In this document: in pieces, positions 25,451 through 35,352 of the stretch
How positions within the stretch are numbered: the first letter of the stretch is position 1
How the letters are laid out: every line of letters begins with the position of its first letter
DNA from: Aquibacillus koreensis
Lineage (GTDB): Bacteria > Bacillota > Bacilli > Bacillales > Amphibacillaceae
Reading direction: 5' to 3'
Assembly: GCF_025154055.1 (NCBI RefSeq)
Contig: NZ_JAOALK010000043.1
Coordinates: 1-64,000 of the forward strand
Length of the DNA: 64,000 bases
Notes under the pieces: model-generated
The model's database searches: none
Seen by the model: the letters and a program-made list of their open reading frames with translations, nothing else
What the model was told of the DNA's origin: nothing
Program-made: the position numbers and the translations under genes

Positions 25451-25544
25451 CTCCCTACATAAATGCTTAATATCTTGGGTGTAAGATGATACATGTTTCA
25501 ACAAATAGTTTCAAAAACATATTTAACGACAAGGGGAATGGATA

Positions 25545-26666
25545 ATGAAAACGAAATTAATGATTTTACTTGGGGTTTTGTTATTGATCGGCTTTATAGC
25601 TGGTTGTGGTTCTGAGGACAAAGATAACACAGCAAGTGCTGAAACCGATACAAATGAAAATGCAGAAAATGAAAATACCGACAATAACGCAGCTGAAGAA
25701 GAAAATACTGAAGCTGGAAATGAGAACATCGAAACATTGAAGGTGGATTTTGTCCCATCTCGTGACCCAGAAGAAATTGTTACGATGACAGAACCACTTA
25801 AAGGACTTTTAAAAGATGAGTTAAGTAAGCTTGGTTATGATGTAGACACAATTGAAATCAATGTTGGAACTACATATGAAGCTGTAGGGGAAGCTCTTTC
25901 TGCAGGTACTACGGATGTCGGATTAATCCCTGGTGGTACGTTTGTATTATACGATGACGGTGCAGATGTAATCTTAACTGCCACACGTGCAGCGTTGTCC
26001 AATGACTCTGAAAATCCAAAAGATTGGAATGACAATAAACCTACGGAAGGTTCAGAGGATGAACAAGCAACTTACTATCGTAGCCTAATGATCGCTGGCC
26101 CTTCTGAAAAAGGCCAAGAACTTGCTAAAAAGATTAACAATGGCGAAGCATTAACGTGGGAAGATCTAAATAGTGCAAACTGGGCTGTACAATCCACATC
26201 TTCTTCAGCAGGATATATTTATCCAACACTATGGTTACAAGATAATTTTGAAAAGAGTGTTACAGACTTAGACAATGCTGTTCAATCGAATGGATACGGT
26301 GACTCTTTTGCAAAATTAGCAGCACAACAAGTCGATATTGTTGTGGCTTACGCTGATGCACGTCGTGACAATGAAGATAAATGGACAACTGATTTTGAAC
26401 GTTCCGCTTCGATTTGGGATGAAACAAACGTTATTGGTGTTACGCAACCGATCTATAACGATACCGTTTCTGTAAGTAAAAATTCAGAAACGATGACGGA
26501 CGATTTAAAAGCTGCTCTTCAAGAAGCATTTATGAACATTGCTCAAACCGATGCAGGAAAAGAAGTCATTAGCGTTTACAGCCATGAAGGCTATCAAAAA
26601 GCAACTGCAGCTGATTACGATGGTGAAAGAGACGCACAAGAATTTTTAAAAGGACTTAAGCAATAA
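25545..26666 (+). CDS. phnD: Phosphate/phosphonate ABC transporter substrate-binding lipoprotein
   Basis: 373 residues. Lipobox FIAGC (cysteine 21), a 45-residue acidic Asn/Glu linker, then a PhnD-type domain: LKVDFVPSRDPEEI (start of the fold), GLIPGGTFVLYDDGADVILTATR, STSSSAGYIYPTLWLQDN and QVDIVVAYADARRDNED, all in PhnD/phosphite-binding proteins. It captures phosphonate or related anions outside the membrane. ACAAGGGGAA ribosome site. A terminator-like hairpin separates it from the downstream transporter genes. Confidence 0.9.
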   Translation: MKTKLMILLGVLLLIGFIAGCGSEDKDNTASAETDTNENAENENTDNNAAEEENTEAGNENIETLKVDFVPSRDPEEIVTMTEPLKGLLKDELSKLGYDVDTIEINVGTTYEAVGEALSAGTTDVGLIPGGTFVLYDDGADVILTATRAALSNDSENPKDWNDNKPTEGSEDEQATYYRSLMIAGPSEKGQELAKKINNGEALTWEDLNSANWAVQSTSSSAGYIYPTLWLQDNFEKSVTDLDNAVQSNGYGDSFAKLAAQQVDIVVAYADARRDNEDKWTTDFERSASIWDETNVIGVTQPIYNDTVSVSKNSETMTDDLKAALQEAFMNIAQTDAGKEVISVYSHEGYQKATAADYDGERDAQEFLKGLKQ

Positions 26667-26729
26667 TTGATTCACTCTTTATTTGTAGATAGGTGATTAC
26701 ATTTAGAAGTGACAGTTCGTTACTAAATA

Positions 26730-26768
26730 AAAATAAGAACATCATTTTATGGTGATGTTCTTATTTTT
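26730..26768 (+). terminator. Terminator between phnD and the transporter genes
   Basis: AAAATAAGAACATCA (26730-26744) pairs perfectly with TGATGTTCTTATTTT (26753-26767) followed by T. Probably lets more binding protein be made than membrane complex. Confidence 0.88.
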
Positions 26769-26824
26769 TCAATCTATCTTCTAAATAAGTAAGAAAGATT
26801 CTAATCATAGATTGGAGTAATACC

Positions 26825-27609
26825 ATGATCGAGTTTATTAATGTTCATAAGATTTATCCAAATGGTACAAAAGCTTTACACAATCTCAACTTATTCATTG
26901 ACCAAGGTGAGTTCGTTGCAGTTATCGGTTTATCCGGAGCGGGAAAATCAACGCTCATCCGATGTATTAACCGCATGCACGATATTACTGACGGACAACT
27001 TTTTGTTGATGGTACGAATATTACCAATCTGAAAGGGAAACAAGTCAGGAATTTACGTAGAAGAATTGGGATGATCTTTCAATCCTTTAATCTAGTTACA
27101 AGAATTTCTGTGCTTAATAATGTCCTAGTTTCTTTTGTCCCTGATAATGCCCTATGGCGCAATATCACTGGCCTGTATAAGAAACAACAAAAATAAAGGC
27201 ATTAGAAGCCTTAGATAAAGTTGGGATTTTAGATAAAGCCTATATTCGTGTCGATCAATTATCCGGAGGACAGCAACAACGTGTAGCACTCGCTCGTACT
27301 CTGGCTCAAAACCCTGACATTATTTTAGCAGATGAGCCAATTGCATCCCTAGACCCAGTGACTTCTAAACTAGTAATGGACGATTTTAAACGAATTAATA
27401 AGGAGATGAACATCTCTGTCATCATGAATATTCACCATGTCGAGGTTGCTTTGGAATATGCGGATCGAATTATTGGTGTTCGCCAAGGCGAGATCGTCTT
27501 TGATGGGCCGTCCTCTAAAGTAACAGATACGATCCTTCATGAGATTTATGGAGGGAACGAAGAAGAATATAAGACGGTCTTCGAGGAGCAACACGTACAT
27601 GTACAATAA
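26825..27609 (+). pseudogene. phnC: Phosphonate ABC transporter ATPase, interrupted by a single-base deletion
   Basis: Frame 1 codes for residues 1-123: Walker A GLSGAGKST (35-43), Q-loop GMIFQSFNLV, then stops at TAA 27194-27196 after YKKQQK. One base away the second frame continues [20 protein letters not shown], signature [13 protein letters not shown], Walker [16 protein letters not shown] and D-loop, to TAA 27607. Adding one A to the CAAAAATAAAG run gives a 261-codon PhnC of normal length. As read, no complete ATPase is made unless slippage or a sequencing error explains it. Confidence 0.9.
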
Positions 27610-28414
27610 AATTTTTCCACCAAAAAAAATAGTCTTAGCCAACGGAAAAGTAGTAGTAGAAAAGCGCTCGAAAACACCACTCATTCTACTTATTGTCATG
27701 ATCGCTGTATATTATGCTGCGCAAGCCACTGGTTTTAGCTTTGAAGTAATTTTCAAACGAATACATGAGTTCTTCACTATCATCTTGCAAATGCTCCAAC
27801 CAAACTGGGGGTACATTAGCGGTATCCTACCTGAACTCATGGTGACGTTAAAGATGTCTTTTTTCGGTTCGGTAATTGGTGCGATTGTTGCGTTACCAGC
27901 AGCAGTACTCGCTTCTTCCAATATTATTAAAAATAGAATCCTAGATTCGATATTAAAGACTGTGCTTAGTCTGTTAAGAACGATGCCAACGTTAGTAACA
28001 GCATTAATTGCAACGTATGTTTTCGATTTACCTGCTACGGCAGGAACAATCGCAATTTTTCTATTCACCATTTCCTATGTAGGTAAGTTGCTGTATGAAG
28101 CAATCGAGAATGTGGACATGGGTCCTTTTGAAGCAATGGAATCGACAGGAATGACAAGAATCCAGGCATTTCGTTATGCAATATTTCCTCAAATACTTCC
28201 AGGATATCTGTCTACCTCACTATTTTGCTTTGAAGGAAATGTAAGGTATGCCGCCATTCTTGGTTATGTAGGCGCAGGTGGAATTGGTAACTTGATTAAT
28301 GAAACGATTGGGTGGCGCGATTATTCAAGCCTAGGCATGATCGTAATCATGTTAGTCCTTACCGTCTATATGATTGAAACCGTTAGTGAGCACTTTAGGA
28401 AAAAGTTAATTTAA
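27599..28414 (+). CDS. phnE: Phosphonate ABC transporter permease PhnE (first)
   Basis: 271 residues from ATG 27599, overlapping the phnC stop by 11 bases. N-terminal cytoplasmic tail, six hydrophobic segments, and the EAA-type cytoplasmic loop [28 protein letters not shown] (about 175-202), which docks to PhnC. Forms a heterodimeric channel with the next gene product. The intact frame supports a recent origin of the phnC frameshift. Confidence 0.9.
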   Translation: MYNKIFPPKKIVLANGKVVVEKRSKTPLILLIVMIAVYYAAQATGFSFEVIFKRIHEFFTIILQMLQPNWGYISGILPELMVTLKMSFFGSVIGAIVALPAAVLASSNIIKNRILDSILKTVLSLLRTMPTLVTALIATYVFDLPATAGTIAIFLFTISYVGKLLYEAIENVDMGPFEAMESTGMTRIQAFRYAIFPQILPGYLSTSLFCFEGNVRYAAILGYVGAGGIGNLINETIGWRDYSSLGMIVIMLVLTVYMIETVSEHFRKKLI

Positions 28415-28430
28415 AGGAGTAGTTCCTAGT

Positions 28431-29234
28431 ATGACGACAGTAGAAAAGCAGTTATTTGCTGCACCACGCCATTATCGTTATTTTCTTACCATCTTAGCAA
28501 TCGTATGTCTTCTTATTGCTTGGTCCGTAACGGAAGTTAGCTTTGAACTGGATCAGAATGGCATGAAAATTGCATCTAACATTGTAGGTGGCCTTTTACA
28601 TCCAGATTTGGAATTCCTGTTTAGTTTGACGACAAATGGCGTGTTGTATTTATTATGGGAAACCCTTGCTATTGCTTTACTCGGAACTTTGGTTGGTGCT
28701 GTTTTAGCTGTACCATTAGCATTTCTAGCCGCCTCAAATATTGTTCCAAAACCAGCAGCATGGCTTACTCGCTTATTACTTATCTTTATACGTACCATTC
28801 CAGCACTTGTGTATGGATTGATGTTTATTCGTGTGACAGGACCAGGTCCGTTTGCAGGTGTATTAACGATTGGGATCACTTCGATTGGGATGTTAGCGAA
28901 ATTATATGTTGATGCCATTGAGGAATTGGATGTGAAAGTATTAGAATCGATGACTTCTATTGGGTGTACAACCTTTGAAAAAATCCGATTTGGTATTATT
29001 CCACAGTTGTTATCAATCTTTTTATCCGTCATGATTTACCGGTTTGACATGAATATGCGTGAAGCTTCGATTTTAGGACTTGTTGGTGCAGGCGGTATTG
29101 GAGCACCTCTCATTTTCGCCATGCAAGGCTACAAATGGGAACAAGTTGGCTCAATCCTAATCGGCCTAGTCATCCTAATTTTAATCATCGAACTGCTATC
29201 CAATAAAATACGCATGAAGTTAGTAAACGGATAA
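28431..29234 (+). CDS. phnE: Phosphonate ABC transporter permease PhnE (second)
   Basis: 267 residues, six membrane segments and the EAA loop ESMTSIGCTTFEKIRFGIIPQLLS (about 165-188), ending with the typical MNMREASILGLVGAGGIG box. Paralogue of the preceding permease. AAAGGAG ribosome site, 16-base gap. Last gene of the operon; a hairpin repeat begins five bases after the stop. Confidence 0.9.
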   Translation: MTTVEKQLFAAPRHYRYFLTILAIVCLLIAWSVTEVSFELDQNGMKIASNIVGGLLHPDLEFLFSLTTNGVLYLLWETLAIALLGTLVGAVLAVPLAFLAASNIVPKPAAWLTRLLLIFIRTIPALVYGLMFIRVTGPGPFAGVLTIGITSIGMLAKLYVDAIEELDVKVLESMTSIGCTTFEKIRFGIIPQLLSIFLSVMIYRFDMNMREASILGLVGAGGIGAPLIFAMQGYKWEQVGSILIGLVILILIIELLSNKIRMKLVNG

Positions 29235-29239
29235 AAGTA

Positions 29240-29300
29240 AGCAAGGGGACGGTTCTTGTGTACACAAAAGTGTGTACACAAGAACCGTCCCCTTGTTTCC
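29240..29300. repeat. ACGGTTCT hairpin repeat, complete palindrome between convergent genes
   Basis: Arms AAGCAAGGGG-ACGGTTCTTGTGTACACA and complement. It fills the whole 67-base space between the stop codons of phnE and the chemoreceptor gene. Confidence 0.93.
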
Positions 29301-29301
29301 G

Positions 29302-31431
29302 TTATAGCTTAAACTGTTCCAACAACGCTTGTAGCTCTTCTGACATGACCTTCAATTCATCTGAAGTAAATACTAATGAATCACTCATCTTAAGCTGTTC
29401 TTCTGTTGAAGCAGATACTTCTTCACTAATAGCAGATGATTCCTCCGCAGTTGCACTAACATGCGCAATCGTATCCGACAACTTCTGTTGCGATTCTCTT
29501 AATTCATTGATCGAACTAGAAACAAGTTGAATCTTCGAGGTGAAATCACTCATGTTTCTTCCTACATGATTTAAAATTTCATCCGTTTCCTTCGCTTTAT
29601 TTACTTGTTCTTTAAATACTGGATTAGCCTCTTCTAGCATTTCCAACGTTTTATTGATCTCAACCGTAATAGCATCTACAATGCCACCTACTGCATCAAT
29701 CGACTGTTTCGATTGTTCAGATAGTTTTCTTATTTCATCCGCTACAACGGCAAAACCTTTACCAGCTTCCCCAGCACGTGCTGCTTCAATTGCTGCGTTT
29801 AACGAAAGCAAATTCGTTCGATCTGAGATCTTTTTAAGGATCACCATTACATCAATAATGTTTTTTGTGCTTTCTTTTAGTACGACTGTTCGACCAACAA
29901 GAGCAGTTGTTATTTGTTCGCCGCGCTCTGTTTGCTCGACTAGCTCACTCATTTTATCTATCCCTTTGTTACTAACTTCCAATACTTCTTGTGCATATTT
30001 TTCCATCGCATCATTGTTACGATAAACATTCTCTACTTCATCATTGATTTGCACTGCTAAATTATTCCCAATTTCCGCTTCCTCTGTTAACGTTGTCGCA
30101 CCCGTTGCTATTTCTTCTGAAGCTGCAGCAACTTCCTTGGCAGATTGTGAGGTAACTTTTGACACATCTGTTAAATCCGTAGCAGCTTTCAACACTTTGT
30201 TCGAAGATTCTTTTGTCTTAACCATCATATCTGAAATCATCTCAAGCATATGATTGAAACTCGTTGTTAGAGAACCAATTTCATCTTTTCGACCCGTTAA
30301 CTCGGAACGGACTCGTAAATCGCCTGCACTAGCTTCAGACATAAGGTTAGTTAACTCTCCTAATGGGGCACTTATTGATTTAACGATCATTCTTCCAACA
30401 AAGAATGCTACGATTACAGAGAATAAAATAATACCAATTGTAATATAAAATATTATTTTCGTATCTTTGGTTAGTTCGCTTGACGAAACAGCCCCAACTA
30501 AGTACCAATCAGAGACATTAGAATCATACTGAAATACCAAAAGGTCCCCGGATTCCACTACGTTGCTTTCTGTATCTACATCCATTGCATAATCGTTTTT
30601 TGTATTGATCTCTTCATCATTATAAGAAAAGACAATATTATTCTCCCCATCCACCACTTTCACCGTGTTATCACCAAATGATACATTGCTAAATAACTCT
30701 TTGAAATATGTCGCATCAATATCAACAGCAATGACATAACTGTTGGCTTGATTAACTGTTAATTTTCTTGCAAAGCTTACGGTAGATTCGTCATTCACAC
30801 CAGATGTACCAGCCTCGGTACCACCAATCCATACATCTTCCGTTGATTCCTTGGCTTTGCTATACCATTCTGAATTTAAGATACCTTCATCATCTTGATT
30901 CACACCAGTGGAAAAGACAATCGAATTTTCGATATGAATTAACTGTATGCCGACATTTGAATCGGTGTATGTAGCTTTGTTTAATTCATCAGCAATACTA
31001 TTCATGACCTTGATATACTCATAATCACTTAAGTCGTTATTGTACTTAGCAACCGAGCTTAAGTTTGTAAAAAACTCTTCATCCGCCAGCTTTTCTTGGA
31101 TTAAACTTGTGTACTTGGACAGGGCAAAATCTAATTTATCACCTGCTTGAACAATCGTCTGTGCGCTCGCATCTTCTACCTTCCCCTTAATAATGTTATT
31201 TGAGATAACGTAAGAAGACACACCTACAATCGATACAAACACCAAAACCCCAATAATGAACGAGCTTAAGATCTTTGTACCTATAGATTTACCTTTGTTC
31301 ACCGATGTCGCTTTTGATGCATCTTGTTTTTCTATTTTGAGCTTAGAGAACAAAACTTTTGCTTTTTCTACTATAGGTTTGATATTCGTGCGTTTCTTTA
31401 CATTCTTTAAATCCCATCGCTTTTTCAACAT
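29302..31431 (-). CDS. Methyl-accepting chemotaxis protein with dCache sensor
   Basis: 709 residues. An unusual cytoplasmic N-terminus of about 50 basic residues precedes TM1 (about 54-77). The periplasmic-side sensor (about 80-320) contains [19 protein letters not shown] and [17 protein letters not shown], features of double-Cache domains. TM2 is near 327-350, then HAMP, and the signalling tip [20 protein letters not shown] with [17 protein letters not shown]. Ligands of such receptors are often amino or organic acids; unknown here. A cre site upstream suggests carbon catabolite control. Confidence 0.93.
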   Translation of the reverse strand: MLKKRWDLKNVKKRTNIKPIVEKAKVLFSKLKIEKQDASKATSVNKGKSIGTKILSSFIIGVLVFVSIVGVSSYVISNNIIKGKVEDASAQTIVQAGDKLDFALSKYTSLIQEKLADEEFFTNLSSVAKYNNDLSDYEYIKVMNSIADELNKATYTDSNVGIQLIHIENSIVFSTGVNQDDEGILNSEWYSKAKESTEDVWIGGTEAGTSGVNDESTVSFARKLTVNQANSYVIAVDIDATYFKELFSNVSFGDNTVKVVDGENNIVFSYNDEEINTKNDYAMDVDTESNVVESGDLLVFQYDSNVSDWYLVGAVSSSELTKDTKIIFYITIGIILFSVIVAFFVGRMIVKSISAPLGELTNLMSEASAGDLRVRSELTGRKDEIGSLTTSFNHMLEMISDMMVKTKESSNKVLKAATDLTDVSKVTSQSAKEVAAASEEIATGATTLTEEAEIGNNLAVQINDEVENVYRNNDAMEKYAQEVLEVSNKGIDKMSELVEQTERGEQITTALVGRTVVLKESTKNIIDVMVILKKISDRTNLLSLNAAIEAARAGEAGKGFAVVADEIRKLSEQSKQSIDAVGGIVDAITVEINKTLEMLEEANPVFKEQVNKAKETDEILNHVGRNMSDFTSKIQLVSSSINELRESQQKLSDTIAHVSATAEESSAISEEVSASTEEQLKMSDSLVFTSDELKVMSEELQALLEQFKL

Positions 31432-31476
31432 GTTCCCCCCATTCTGTACATTTTCCTAGAATTAAATAAAAAAATA

Positions 31477-31490
31477 TTAAAGCGCTTTCA
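31477..31490 (-). promoter_or_regulatory. cre-type site upstream of the chemoreceptor gene
   Basis: Minus strand TGAAAGCGCTTTAA fits the CcpA consensus TGWAANCGNTNWCA with one mismatch (penultimate base). About 50 bases before the start codon. Confidence 0.6.
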
Positions 31491-31690
31491 CAACTCTATA
31501 ATACTATTTAACTACAATTTCCATCAGGTAACAACAACAACTGACATTTTTTTGTTGCATTTGGGTGTTTTTTAAATAAAATTCAGGCAACTTGGGGCAA
31601 TTTGTCCTATGTGTGCAACTTCTTAAGGCTTTTCGCATAGTACAACCATTTTTAGGAATAATAAAAAAAAGTAGATTGGGAGGCATTAAG

Positions 31691-31822
31691 ATGAAGCAAA
31701 ATAAAAAACAAGAACAAAATAAAACCCGAGAACAAGAGAAAACCAAACAAAAAGGATCTGCTCAGGCCGACGGATTTCGTTATGATTATGATGATTCATC
31801 TGATATGAACAGGGACCAATAG
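31691..31822 (+). CDS. Small hydrophilic protein, unknown
   Basis: 43 residues: a Lys/Gln/Glu-rich helix (MKQNKKQEQNKTREQEKTKQ) followed by GFRYDYDDSSDMNRDQ. GGGAGG six bases upstream. Size and composition fit small sporulation or stress peptides, but no family is recognised. Confidence 0.55.
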   Translation: MKQNKKQEQNKTREQEKTKQKGSAQADGFRYDYDDSSDMNRDQ

Positions 31823-31941
31823 TGGGAGCCATTTCTTTGACAAAAGGTTTTTGTTCAATGACTACACATTAAACTCTGACCGCTATGCATGATCTCGTCC
31901 TAAGAAGGTTAACTTAAAACGGAACCAAGGAGGTGTTTTTT

Positions 31942-32073
31942 GTGGATACACATGAATTTGTAGAAGAATTTAATGAAAACAAACGAAAGCAAGCAAAAAA
32001 CAAGAAGCGACAAGGTAACGGACGTCCAAGCAATAAACTACCTAGTAAGAAACATAATGATAGTAATAGTTAA
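31942..32073 (+). CDS. DUF4023-like small protein
   Basis: 43 residues from GTG: MDTHEFVEEFNENKRKQAKN then KKRQGNGRPSNKLPSKKHN. The MDTHEFVE opening and G-x-P-s-x-LP-x-K-x-H end match DUF4023 proteins of Bacilli as I remember them. AAGGAGGTG eight bases upstream. Basic, unstructured; function unknown. Followed by a clear terminator. Confidence 0.65.
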   Translation: MDTHEFVEEFNENKRKQAKNKKRQGNGRPSNKLPSKKHNDSNS

Positions 32074-32080
32074 GGTTGTA

Positions 32081-32110
32081 AAAGGGTGATGGGCTTTCTA
32101 TCACCCTTTT
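32081..32110 (+). terminator. Rho-independent terminator
   Basis: AAAGGGTGAT pairs with ATCACCCTTT across a nine-base loop, followed by T-rich sequence. Confidence 0.9.
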
Positions 32111-32178
32111 TATTTTATTACAATGCGTAGCATGTTTTTTGCTTTAGTCACTTGATCGTCGGATCATCTGTGATCGCA

Positions 32179-32400
32179 CTAGGAATAAGCCTTCAGTTCT
32201 TGTAAAAGCTGCTGAAACTGATCTGGATCCTCAAACCTACCAGCATGCCAATTAGCCTCGATCCATGCTTTTAATTGATACGGGTCATTAAACACTTCAC
32301 CTGTTGTATCCGCATCTCGAAGCATATACCTGCCATTGTCCTCATCAATAATTACCTCACACGGCAAAGCACCATCTTTTGCTTGGATCTCAAACTCCAC
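32179..32400 (-). CDS. Small acidic hypothetical protein
   Basis: 73 residues from GTG 32400 (CGAGGAG eight bases upstream): MEFEIQAKDGALPCEVIIDE, then GRYMLRDADTTGEVFNDPYQLKAWIEANW. An upstream extension would run through the neighbouring hairpin repeat and is not biological. A small alpha/beta protein with a C-terminal helix pair; no family recognised. Confidence 0.65.
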   Translation of the reverse strand: MEFEIQAKDGALPCEVIIDEDNGRYMLRDADTTGEVFNDPYQLKAWIEANWHAGRFEDPDQFQQLLQELKAYS

Positions 32401-32458
32401 AACATCCACTCCTCGGTCTATATTTTTCCTAGTTTGTATCGAACAGTAGAAAAATACA

Positions 32459-32519
32459 CATAGGGACGGTTCTTTTGTCCACAAAATTGTGGACAAAAGA
32501 ACCGTCCCCTTGTTTCCAT
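32459..32519. repeat. ACGGTTCT hairpin repeat, complete palindrome
   Basis: Arms GGGACGGTTCTTTTGTCCAC and complement around AAAATT; ends at the stop codon of the exporter gene. Confidence 0.93.
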
Positions 32520-34255
32520 TATGTGAGCTGTTGTTCGGCGAATTCTCGGTAAAGGTCATGTGTTTGGACGAGTTCGCGGTGGGTACCTGTCCCGGTTACT
32601 TGGCCTTTTTCGATAAAGATAATCTTATTCGCGTTTACGATCGTTGATAACCGATGGGCAATAATAAAGGTTGTTCGTCCTTCCATCAGCCTTGTGAGAG
32701 CCTGCTGTACAATACCCTCCGATTGACTGTCCAAGCTTGCTGTTGCTTCATCCATCATCAATATTTTTGGATCTCTTAAGAACGCCCTGGCGATCGCAAT
32801 TCGCTGTCTTTGACCACCTGAAAGCTTGACGCCACGCTCTCCCACTTCGGTATCAAGACCTTTCGGAAATTCTTTAATGAACTGATCTGCATAAGCCATT
32901 TCCGCTACATTCCAAAGACGCTCATCTGTTATATCCTGACGATCTTCTAGTCCGTAGCATAAATTTTCACGTATCGTTCCAACCATCATCGGACTATCCT
33001 GGGAGACATAACCGATTTGACTTCTCCAAGCGTACATAGACAAGTCCTTAATCGGCGTATCTCCGATTAGAATCTCACCCGAGGTTGGCTCATAGAAACG
33101 CTCAAGCAGGCCAAACATCGTTGTTTTTCCACCACCACTCGGTCCAGCAAAGGCAACCATTGTTCCTGGTTCCACATCAAAGGACACATGTTGAATCACC
33201 GGCTCTTCCTCACTATACGAAAAAGACACATCCTTTACATGAACTACCTGATTAGAGATATCCATTTCAATGCCCTCTTGCCCTACTTCTTCATCCAGTT
33301 CCAATATGTCAATAATCCGTTCCGTTGCTCCCGTTGCTTTTTGCAATTGGGTGAAAAACATCGTGAAGGACGTGATCGGAAAAATGATTTGGAAAAGATA
33401 CAGTAAGAATGCTACTAAAGATCCCGTACTCATCGTGCCATCTTCTACTCGAACTCCGCCATATCCAATGATGACAACAATAACAACCATTACAACCAAA
33501 TACATTAAAGGAGCAATAAGTGCGAAGATACGACCTTCTCTTAATCCAAATGAAAAGAGTCTATGTATTCCAGCAACACCTTTTTTATCTTCCATTACCT
33601 CCGCATTTGAGGCTTTCATCAACCGAATTTCACTGAGTGTTTGTTGGACGCTTCCAGTGAATGAAGCAGTTTCATCCTGTAAACCACGGGAGATCTTTGA
33701 CATTTTTCTCCCTAACGGTACCATAAAAAGCACCGTGATTGGAACGCTAATTAACATTAACAAAGTCATTTTCCAATCCATGATAAATAGGATCGTCACA
33801 GCACCAATAATCGTAATGATACCGGTAATAAATTGAGGGAAATGTTGTGTAATTAAGTCCTTTACTATTCCCGTATCGTTAACGACTCGACTCACTGTTT
33901 CCCCACTTGTGTTTGTATCAAAGTAACTGACAGGCATGCGTAAAAGTTTCAACCACATCTTCTCACGTAAACCAGCCACAATTTTTTGACCCGTATAGGC
34001 AAGTGCATACATCGATATTCCATCTGTTACCGCTTGTAAAATAAAAACAAGTAAAAAAGCCCCGATCATATAAAAATTCAAGGCATCCATGGAGAATCCA
34101 TCGACCATTTCCCTTGTTAAAATCGGAATTGAAAGTCCAACAATTGTGGTAAATAACCCACCAATTAATCCGATCGTCAATGCAAGCTTAGGTACCTTTG
34201 TTGATAAAATAAGCGAATAAAAGGCTTTCAGCGTATTCTTTTCCGTTTGTTCCAT
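32519..34255 (-). CDS. ABC multidrug exporter, BmrA/YvcC type (half-transporter)
   Basis: 578 residues from ATG 34255 (GAGGAG nine bases upstream). N-terminal six-helix exporter domain (about 10-310), then the nucleotide-binding domain: Walker A GPSGGGKTT, Q-loop YVSQDSPMM, signature LSGGQRQR, Walker B ILMMDEATA, switch AHRLST. Fused domains and overall sequence are those of the homodimeric BmrA family, exporting hydrophobic drugs. Stop codon directly abuts a hairpin repeat. Confidence 0.9.
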   Translation of the reverse strand: MEQTEKNTLKAFYSLILSTKVPKLALTIGLIGGLFTTIVGLSIPILTREMVDGFSMDALNFYMIGAFLLVFILQAVTDGISMYALAYTGQKIVAGLREKMWLKLLRMPVSYFDTNTSGETVSRVVNDTGIVKDLITQHFPQFITGIITIIGAVTILFIMDWKMTLLMLISVPITVLFMVPLGRKMSKISRGLQDETASFTGSVQQTLSEIRLMKASNAEVMEDKKGVAGIHRLFSFGLREGRIFALIAPLMYLVVMVVIVVIIGYGGVRVEDGTMSTGSLVAFLLYLFQIIFPITSFTMFFTQLQKATGATERIIDILELDEEVGQEGIEMDISNQVVHVKDVSFSYSEEEPVIQHVSFDVEPGTMVAFAGPSGGGKTTMFGLLERFYEPTSGEILIGDTPIKDLSMYAWRSQIGYVSQDSPMMVGTIRENLCYGLEDRQDITDERLWNVAEMAYADQFIKEFPKGLDTEVGERGVKLSGGQRQRIAIARAFLRDPKILMMDEATASLDSQSEGIVQQALTRLMEGRTTFIIAHRLSTIVNANKIIFIEKGQVTGTGTHRELVQTHDLYREFAEQQLT

Positions 34256-34328
34256 TTGATTAGCTCCTCGTATAAAAAAATGTCGCAACACCTAGCATAC
34301 TATACGAACCCAAAAGATCAAAAGTTTC

Positions 34329-34357
34329 GGAAACATGGGGACGGTTCTTGTGTTTCC
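34329..34357 (+). repeat. ACGGTTCT hairpin repeat, single-arm copy
   Basis: GGAAACATGGGG, ACGGTTCTTGTG, TTTCC; identical to the copy at 10337 except for one base. Confidence 0.85.
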
Positions 34358-34435
34358 ATTTATGCCTATAGCCTAAACACATTCGCCCGTTTTGCATAGT
34401 CTGTATTAAATAGCAGTAAAAGGAGGTTGATACCT

Positions 34436-34693
34436 ATGCCAAAGTATAGAAAGAAACCCATTGTTGTTGAGGCACTAAAACTTACAAGATCAATTACTAT
34501 TGAAACAAGCGACGGCACTAAAAAGGGGCTTCCAGGAGACTATCTAATTACGGATAAAAACGGAGAACAGTACCTTTGTGAAAGGGATACGTTTGAGGCA
34601 GACTTTGAACTTGTAAAAGGGCAAATTGATCTAAAAGAAATGATCCAAAAATCCTTTAGAATTATCAAAACTAAAATTGTGAAACATAGTTAG
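34436..34693 (+). CDS. PGDYGL-domain-like small protein
   Basis: 85 residues from ATG 34436 (AAAGGAGGTTG upstream). MPKYRKKPIVVEALKLT, then LPGDYLITDKNGEQYLCERDTFEADFELV is the arrangement of the small PGDYG-type proteins often found in phages (xPGDYxxxDxxGexyxxxxxxFxxxYxxv). Its function is unknown. It stands alone; no other phage gene is near. Confidence 0.7.
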   Translation: MPKYRKKPIVVEALKLTRSITIETSDGTKKGLPGDYLITDKNGEQYLCERDTFEADFELVKGQIDLKEMIQKSFRIIKTKIVKHS

Positions 34694-34698
34694 TCTTG

Positions 34699-35088
34699 TT
34701 ATTGCTTAATTCCACGAACAAACAATATTCCAGCTACAACAGTAGCGATTGCTTTGAGCTCTGGATAAACGAACGGATTATATGGATATGGAAACCCTAC
34801 ACCAAACCATAATATCCACCTACTTGTTGGTATAGAAACTAACGCAATAATGATGATGGAAGGGATCAACGCACCCCATCTAATTTCAAATGTTTTGTTA
34901 TGAAGCAGCCTATCTAATTCTATAAGAATGCCGAATAAAAAATAGATAATTCCTAAAGTTAGACTATAAGAGAATGCTTGATTCATGTTCCCCATATCCA
35001 CTAATTCGTTGTATCTTGGAAAAATTGCAATTGCGATCCCAAGTAAAGTTATACTTACCATTATTTGAATCATTTTCGTTCTATCCAT
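34699..35088 (-). CDS. Four-helix membrane protein, unknown
   Basis: 129 residues with four hydrophobic segments (about 8-25, 38-58, 73-90, 108-125). No charged residues within helices and no known motif. First of a run of minus-strand small membrane and lipoprotein genes extending to 42.5 kb. GAGAGGAG ribosome site. Confidence 0.65.
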   Translation of the reverse strand: MDRTKMIQIMVSITLLGIAIAIFPRYNELVDMGNMNQAFSYSLTLGIIYFLFGILIELDRLLHNKTFEIRWGALIPSIIIIALVSIPTSRWILWFGVGFPYPYNPFVYPELKAIATVVAGILFVRGIKQ

Positions 35089-35151
35089 AAACCACTACTC
35101 CTCTCTTGAATAAAATAGTTGAAAATACACCTCATTTACTTTATTTCACTA

Positions 35152-35352
35152 CTATTTGCGTTTTTGGTTAGCTCGCTTTATATCAAAAATACCTATTAAT
35201 CCGCAAAAAAAAACACCTAAAACTAAAATACCCGTAAGTATCCAGTTATTCCCCCACGATACAATTGCACTACATATGCAACTTATTGCAACAGCAATTG
35301 CTCCATACTTCTCTCTCCACCTTACTAATCTTCCCGACTTATTATGACTCAA
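35152..35352 (-). CDS. Small two-helix membrane protein
   Basis: 66 residues from TTG, with GGAGAG nine bases upstream inside the end of the preceding gene. Basic N-terminus (NKSGRLVRWREKYG), two hydrophobic segments (about 17-33, 36-56) and a basic end. Starts immediately after the stop codon of the upstream gene, so co-translated. Confidence 0.6.
   Translation of the reverse strand: MSHNKSGRLVRWREKYGAIAVAISCICSAIVSWGNNWILTGILVLGVFFCGLIGIFDIKRANQKRK

Noticed and set aside
31504-31746. 80-codon minus-strand frame between the chemoreceptor and the small plus-strand gene
   Set aside because: Antisense to the 43-residue gene with a good ribosome site; Cys/Phe-rich filler.
34436-34693. PGDYGL-like gene as evidence of a prophage
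   Set aside because: No other phage gene, integrase or att-like repeat nearby.
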